Source: an uncultured Collinsella sp.
Lineage (GTDB): Bacteria; Actinomycetota; Coriobacteriia; Coriobacteriales; Coriobacteriaceae
DNA: 5,936 bases
Direction: 5' to 3'
NCBI GenBank assembly: GCA_900554135.1
Contig: USFU01000104.1
Coordinates: forward strand, 1 to 5,936
Below the pieces are notes generated by a model that worked only from the letters and a program-made list of their open reading frames with translations, was not told the DNA's origin and searched no databases. Made by a program: the position numbers and the translations under genes. Position 1 is the stretch's first letter. Each line of letters opens with the position of its first letter. Shown here one piece after another: positions 4,008 to 5,936 of the stretch.

Positions 4008-5936
4008 CTACTTGTCGGCAGCGGTCTTTTTGGTAGTCGACTTCTTGGCCGTCGTCTTTTTGGCGGTCGTCTTCTTGGCAGCAGTCTTCTTTGTCGCCGT
4101 GGTCTTCTTCGCCGTGCTCGCCTTGGTCGCAGTCTTGCGGCCACGGGCGGGCTTCTTCTCCTTGGTCGGGCAGTCCATGTTGACGCAGATACGCCACGGA
4201 CCGCGCGCCGTGTTGACCACCACGATGGGGGCGCCGCACTCGGGACAGGTCTCACCCGTCGCCTCGAGTTTGCCACGCGCCGGCAGCGGATAGCTCACGC
4301 CGCAATCGTCATAGTTGGTGCAGCGGATAAAGCGCTTGCCGCTCTTCTCGCTCTTGTGCGCAATCAGATCGCCATGGCGTCCGGCCTCGGCACACACCTT
4401 GCACTCGCCCACCTTAAGGTCGGGCTCGTAGTTAGTGGGGCATGTGGGGTTCACGCAGATCTCGAAAGCCTTCTGGCGGAACGGCTGGCACTTAATGCGC
4501 GGTGCGCCGCATTCGGGGCACACAGCAGCCTCGCCCTCGAGCGGGCTCACCTTGACGCCGCTCGGCACCGGATAGGTCACATCGCAGTCGGGCCATCCCA
4601 TGCAGCCGATAAAGCTGCCGCGGGTCTTGGCGCTCGTTTTCATAACCAAGTCCTTGCCGCACTTGGGGCAGGCGCCCACGCGCGCATCGGCCGTGACGGC
4701 GTCGCTGATGGCGTCACCCAGCTCCTGCGTGTGCTTGAGCAGCTCGTCGAGCACGCCGGCCAGCAGCGCGCGCGAGTGCGTCACGACATGCTCTTCGGTG
4801 TCCTCGCCGCGCTCCACGCGGGTCATGTCGCCGTCGAGCTCGCTGGTCATATCGGGGCTCGTGATGCGCGGGGCAAACTGCGTCAGCGCGTCGATGATGG
4901 CGATGCCCAGCTGGCTCGGCTCCACGGGATCGTTTTTGAGGTAGCGCACGGCGTACAGGCGCTCGATGATGCTCGCGCGCGTGGACTTGGTGCCCAGGCC
5001 GCGCTTTTCCATCTCCTGCACGAGCTTGCCCTGGCTGTAGCGCGCGGGCGGCTCGGTCTGCTTGGCCTCGAGCTTAATGTCGAACACGTCGACCGTGTCG
5101 CCCTGCTCCAGCGGAGGCATCTGCTCGTCGCGCTTGAGTCCGTACGGGTACGCCTCGCGGAAACCCGGGGTCACAAGCACATCGCCCGAAGCCACGAACG
5201 GCTCACCGTTCACATCGAGCTCGAGCTTGGTGTTCTCGATAGTCGCGGGACCCATGAGCGTCGCCAGGAAGCGACGGGCGATGAGGTCGTAGAGCTTGCG
5301 CTGGCCGCCATCGAGCGTGGACGGATCGCCTTCGCCCGTGGGGTAGATGGGCGGGTGGTCGGTGGTCTCGACTTTGCCGCGCGTGGGCTTCATGGGGCCG
5401 GCGAGTACCTTTTTGCACACGGGCGCCAGCGCCGGGTTGATCTTTGCCAGGTCGCTCACCACGGCGCCCAGATCGAGCGTCGCAGGGTACACGGTGTTGT
5501 CGACACGCGGATAGCTGATGAGGCCCGCCATGTAGAGGGACTCGGCGATGCGCATGGTACGTGCAGGTGAGATGCCCTCGGCCGCGGCGGCAGCCTGCAG
5601 CGAGGTCGTCGCAAACGGGGTGGGCGGCTGCTGCTTGCGGGAGCGCTTGGTCACCGCGGCGACGGTTGCCGTCGTAGCGCCGTCGACGTGGCCGTACGCC
5701 GTCTCGGCAGCATCCTTGTCGGTAAAACGTGCCGTCTTGTGCGCAATCTTAAAGCGGTCATCCTCGGCAGCACCCTGAGCGGCACCCATGCCGCGAATCT
5801 GCCAATAGTCCTCGGGCACAAACGCCATGCGCTCGCGCTCGCGCTCGACCACCAGGGCAAGCGTCGGCGTCTGCACGCGGCCGGCGGAGCGCACGTTGCC
5901 AAAGCCGCCAAACTTGGCGAGCGTCAGGTAGCGCGT
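4008..5936 (-). CDS. topA: Type IA DNA topoisomerase (partial, 5' end beyond window)
   Basis: The enzyme relaxes negative supercoils by single-strand cleavage and passage. The frame is open from the right edge, giving 642 visible residues; the N-terminal Toprim domain and start are missing. Numbering from the GTG codon at 5894, visible motifs are SAGRVQTPTL (3-12), PFATTSLQ (93-100), the catalytic Tyr128 and Arg130 in GLISYPRVD, DHPPIYPT (179-186) and LVQEMEKRGLGTKST (291-305). Four Cys4 zinc ribbons follow: C409/412/431/437, C459/462/480/485, C498/501/525/531 and C550/553/570/575. The last 50 residues (from about 579) form a Lys/Thr/Ala tail with repeated AKKTT units, as in actinobacterial TopA. 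The SYPR and GRVQTPTLALV wording resembles TopB or archaeal topoisomerase I more than E. coli TopA, so the symbol rests largely on the tail and on synteny with tmk-holB. Confidence 0.92.
   Translation of the reverse strand, partial: TRYLTLAKFGGFGNVRSAGRVQTPTLALVVERERERMAFVPEDYWQIRGMGAAQGAAEDDRFKIAHKTARFTDKDAAETAYGHVDGATTATVAAVTKRSRKQQPPTPFATTSLQAAAAAEGISPARTMRIAESLYMAGLISYPRVDNTVYPATLDLGAVVSDLAKINPALAPVCKKVLAGPMKPTRGKVETTDHPPIYPTGEGDPSTLDGGQRKLYDLIARRFLATLMGPATIENTKLELDVNGEPFVASGDVLVTPGFREAYPYGLKRDEQMPPLEQGDTVDVFDIKLEAKQTEPPARYSQGKLVQEMEKRGLGTKSTRASIIERLYAVRYLKNDPVEPSQLGIAIIDALTQFAPRITSPDMTSELDGDMTRVERGEDTEEHVVTHSRALLAGVLDELLKHTQELGDAISDAVTADARVGACPKCGKDLVMKTSAKTRGSFIGCMGWPDCDVTYPVPSGVKVSPLEGEAAVCPECGAPRIKCQPFRQKAFEICVNPTCPTNYEPDLKVGECKVCAEAGRHGDLIAHKSEKSGKRFIRCTNYDDCGVSYPLPARGKLEATGETCPECGAPIVVVNTARGPWRICVNMDCPTKEKKPARGRKTATKASTAKKTTATKKTAAKKTTAKKTTAKKSTTKKTAADK
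4011..4160 (-). repeat. Coding repeat: Lys/Thr/Ala-rich tail of the topoisomerase
   Basis: The end of topA is low-complexity sequence built from irregular 12- to 15-base units encoding AKKTT, TKKTA and similar words. Histone H1-like basic tails of this type bind DNA, and in mycobacterial TopA they are known to aid strand passage. Such repeats commonly vary in number between strains. Confidence 0.75.

Noticed and set aside
3960..5570. Long plus-strand open frame opposite the topoisomerase gene
   Set aside because: It is a high-GC antisense shadow: repetitive Leu/Ala/Arg/His/Gly composition, no motif, it begins inside the terminator, and the minus-strand frame encodes clear topoisomerase motifs.

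Overview
This window looks like a chromosomal core locus of a high-GC Gram-positive bacterium of the Actinomycetota. A coriobacterial gut commensal such as Collinsella is my best guess. That rests on the high GC content, the topA / tmk / holB gene neighbourhood known from actinobacteria, and palindromic intergenic elements that I recall from Collinsella-type genomes. No database was consulted, so the genus is an inference.

Layout from left to right. Positions 1-761 (minus) hold the N-terminal part of holB, the DNA polymerase III delta' clamp-loader subunit, which runs off the left edge. Positions 763-1446 (minus) hold complete tmk, thymidylate kinase, separated from holB by one base, so the two form a tight operon. 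Positions 1447-1655 are intergenic and hold a possible tmk promoter and two adjacent stem-loop elements, here called IR-A copy 1 and IR-B. Positions 1656-2729 (minus) encode a predicted Tat-exported lipoprotein with a class A beta-lactamase-like serine hydrolase domain. Positions 2730-2912 are a divergent control region with a good -10 box and a 9-3-9 palindrome. Positions 2913-3863 (plus) encode a membrane protein with an N-terminal zinc ribbon, one transmembrane helix and an acidic outer domain. Positions 3864-4007 hold IR-A copy 2 and a strong bidirectional terminator between convergent genes. Positions 4008-5936 (minus) hold the C-terminal two thirds of a type IA DNA topoisomerase (topA) with four zinc ribbons and a lysine-rich tail; its start lies beyond the right edge.

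The housekeeping genes serve DNA replication and topology: dTTP supply, clamp loading and supercoil relaxation. Between topA and tmk-holB sit two envelope genes of less certain role, divergently transcribed from one control region. This pair is bracketed by two copies of the same 55-bp palindromic element in the same orientation, which makes it look like an accessory insert in a core gene block. I see no CRISPR array, tRNA, rRNA, transposase or phage gene. The most unusual content is the family of palindromic intergenic elements.
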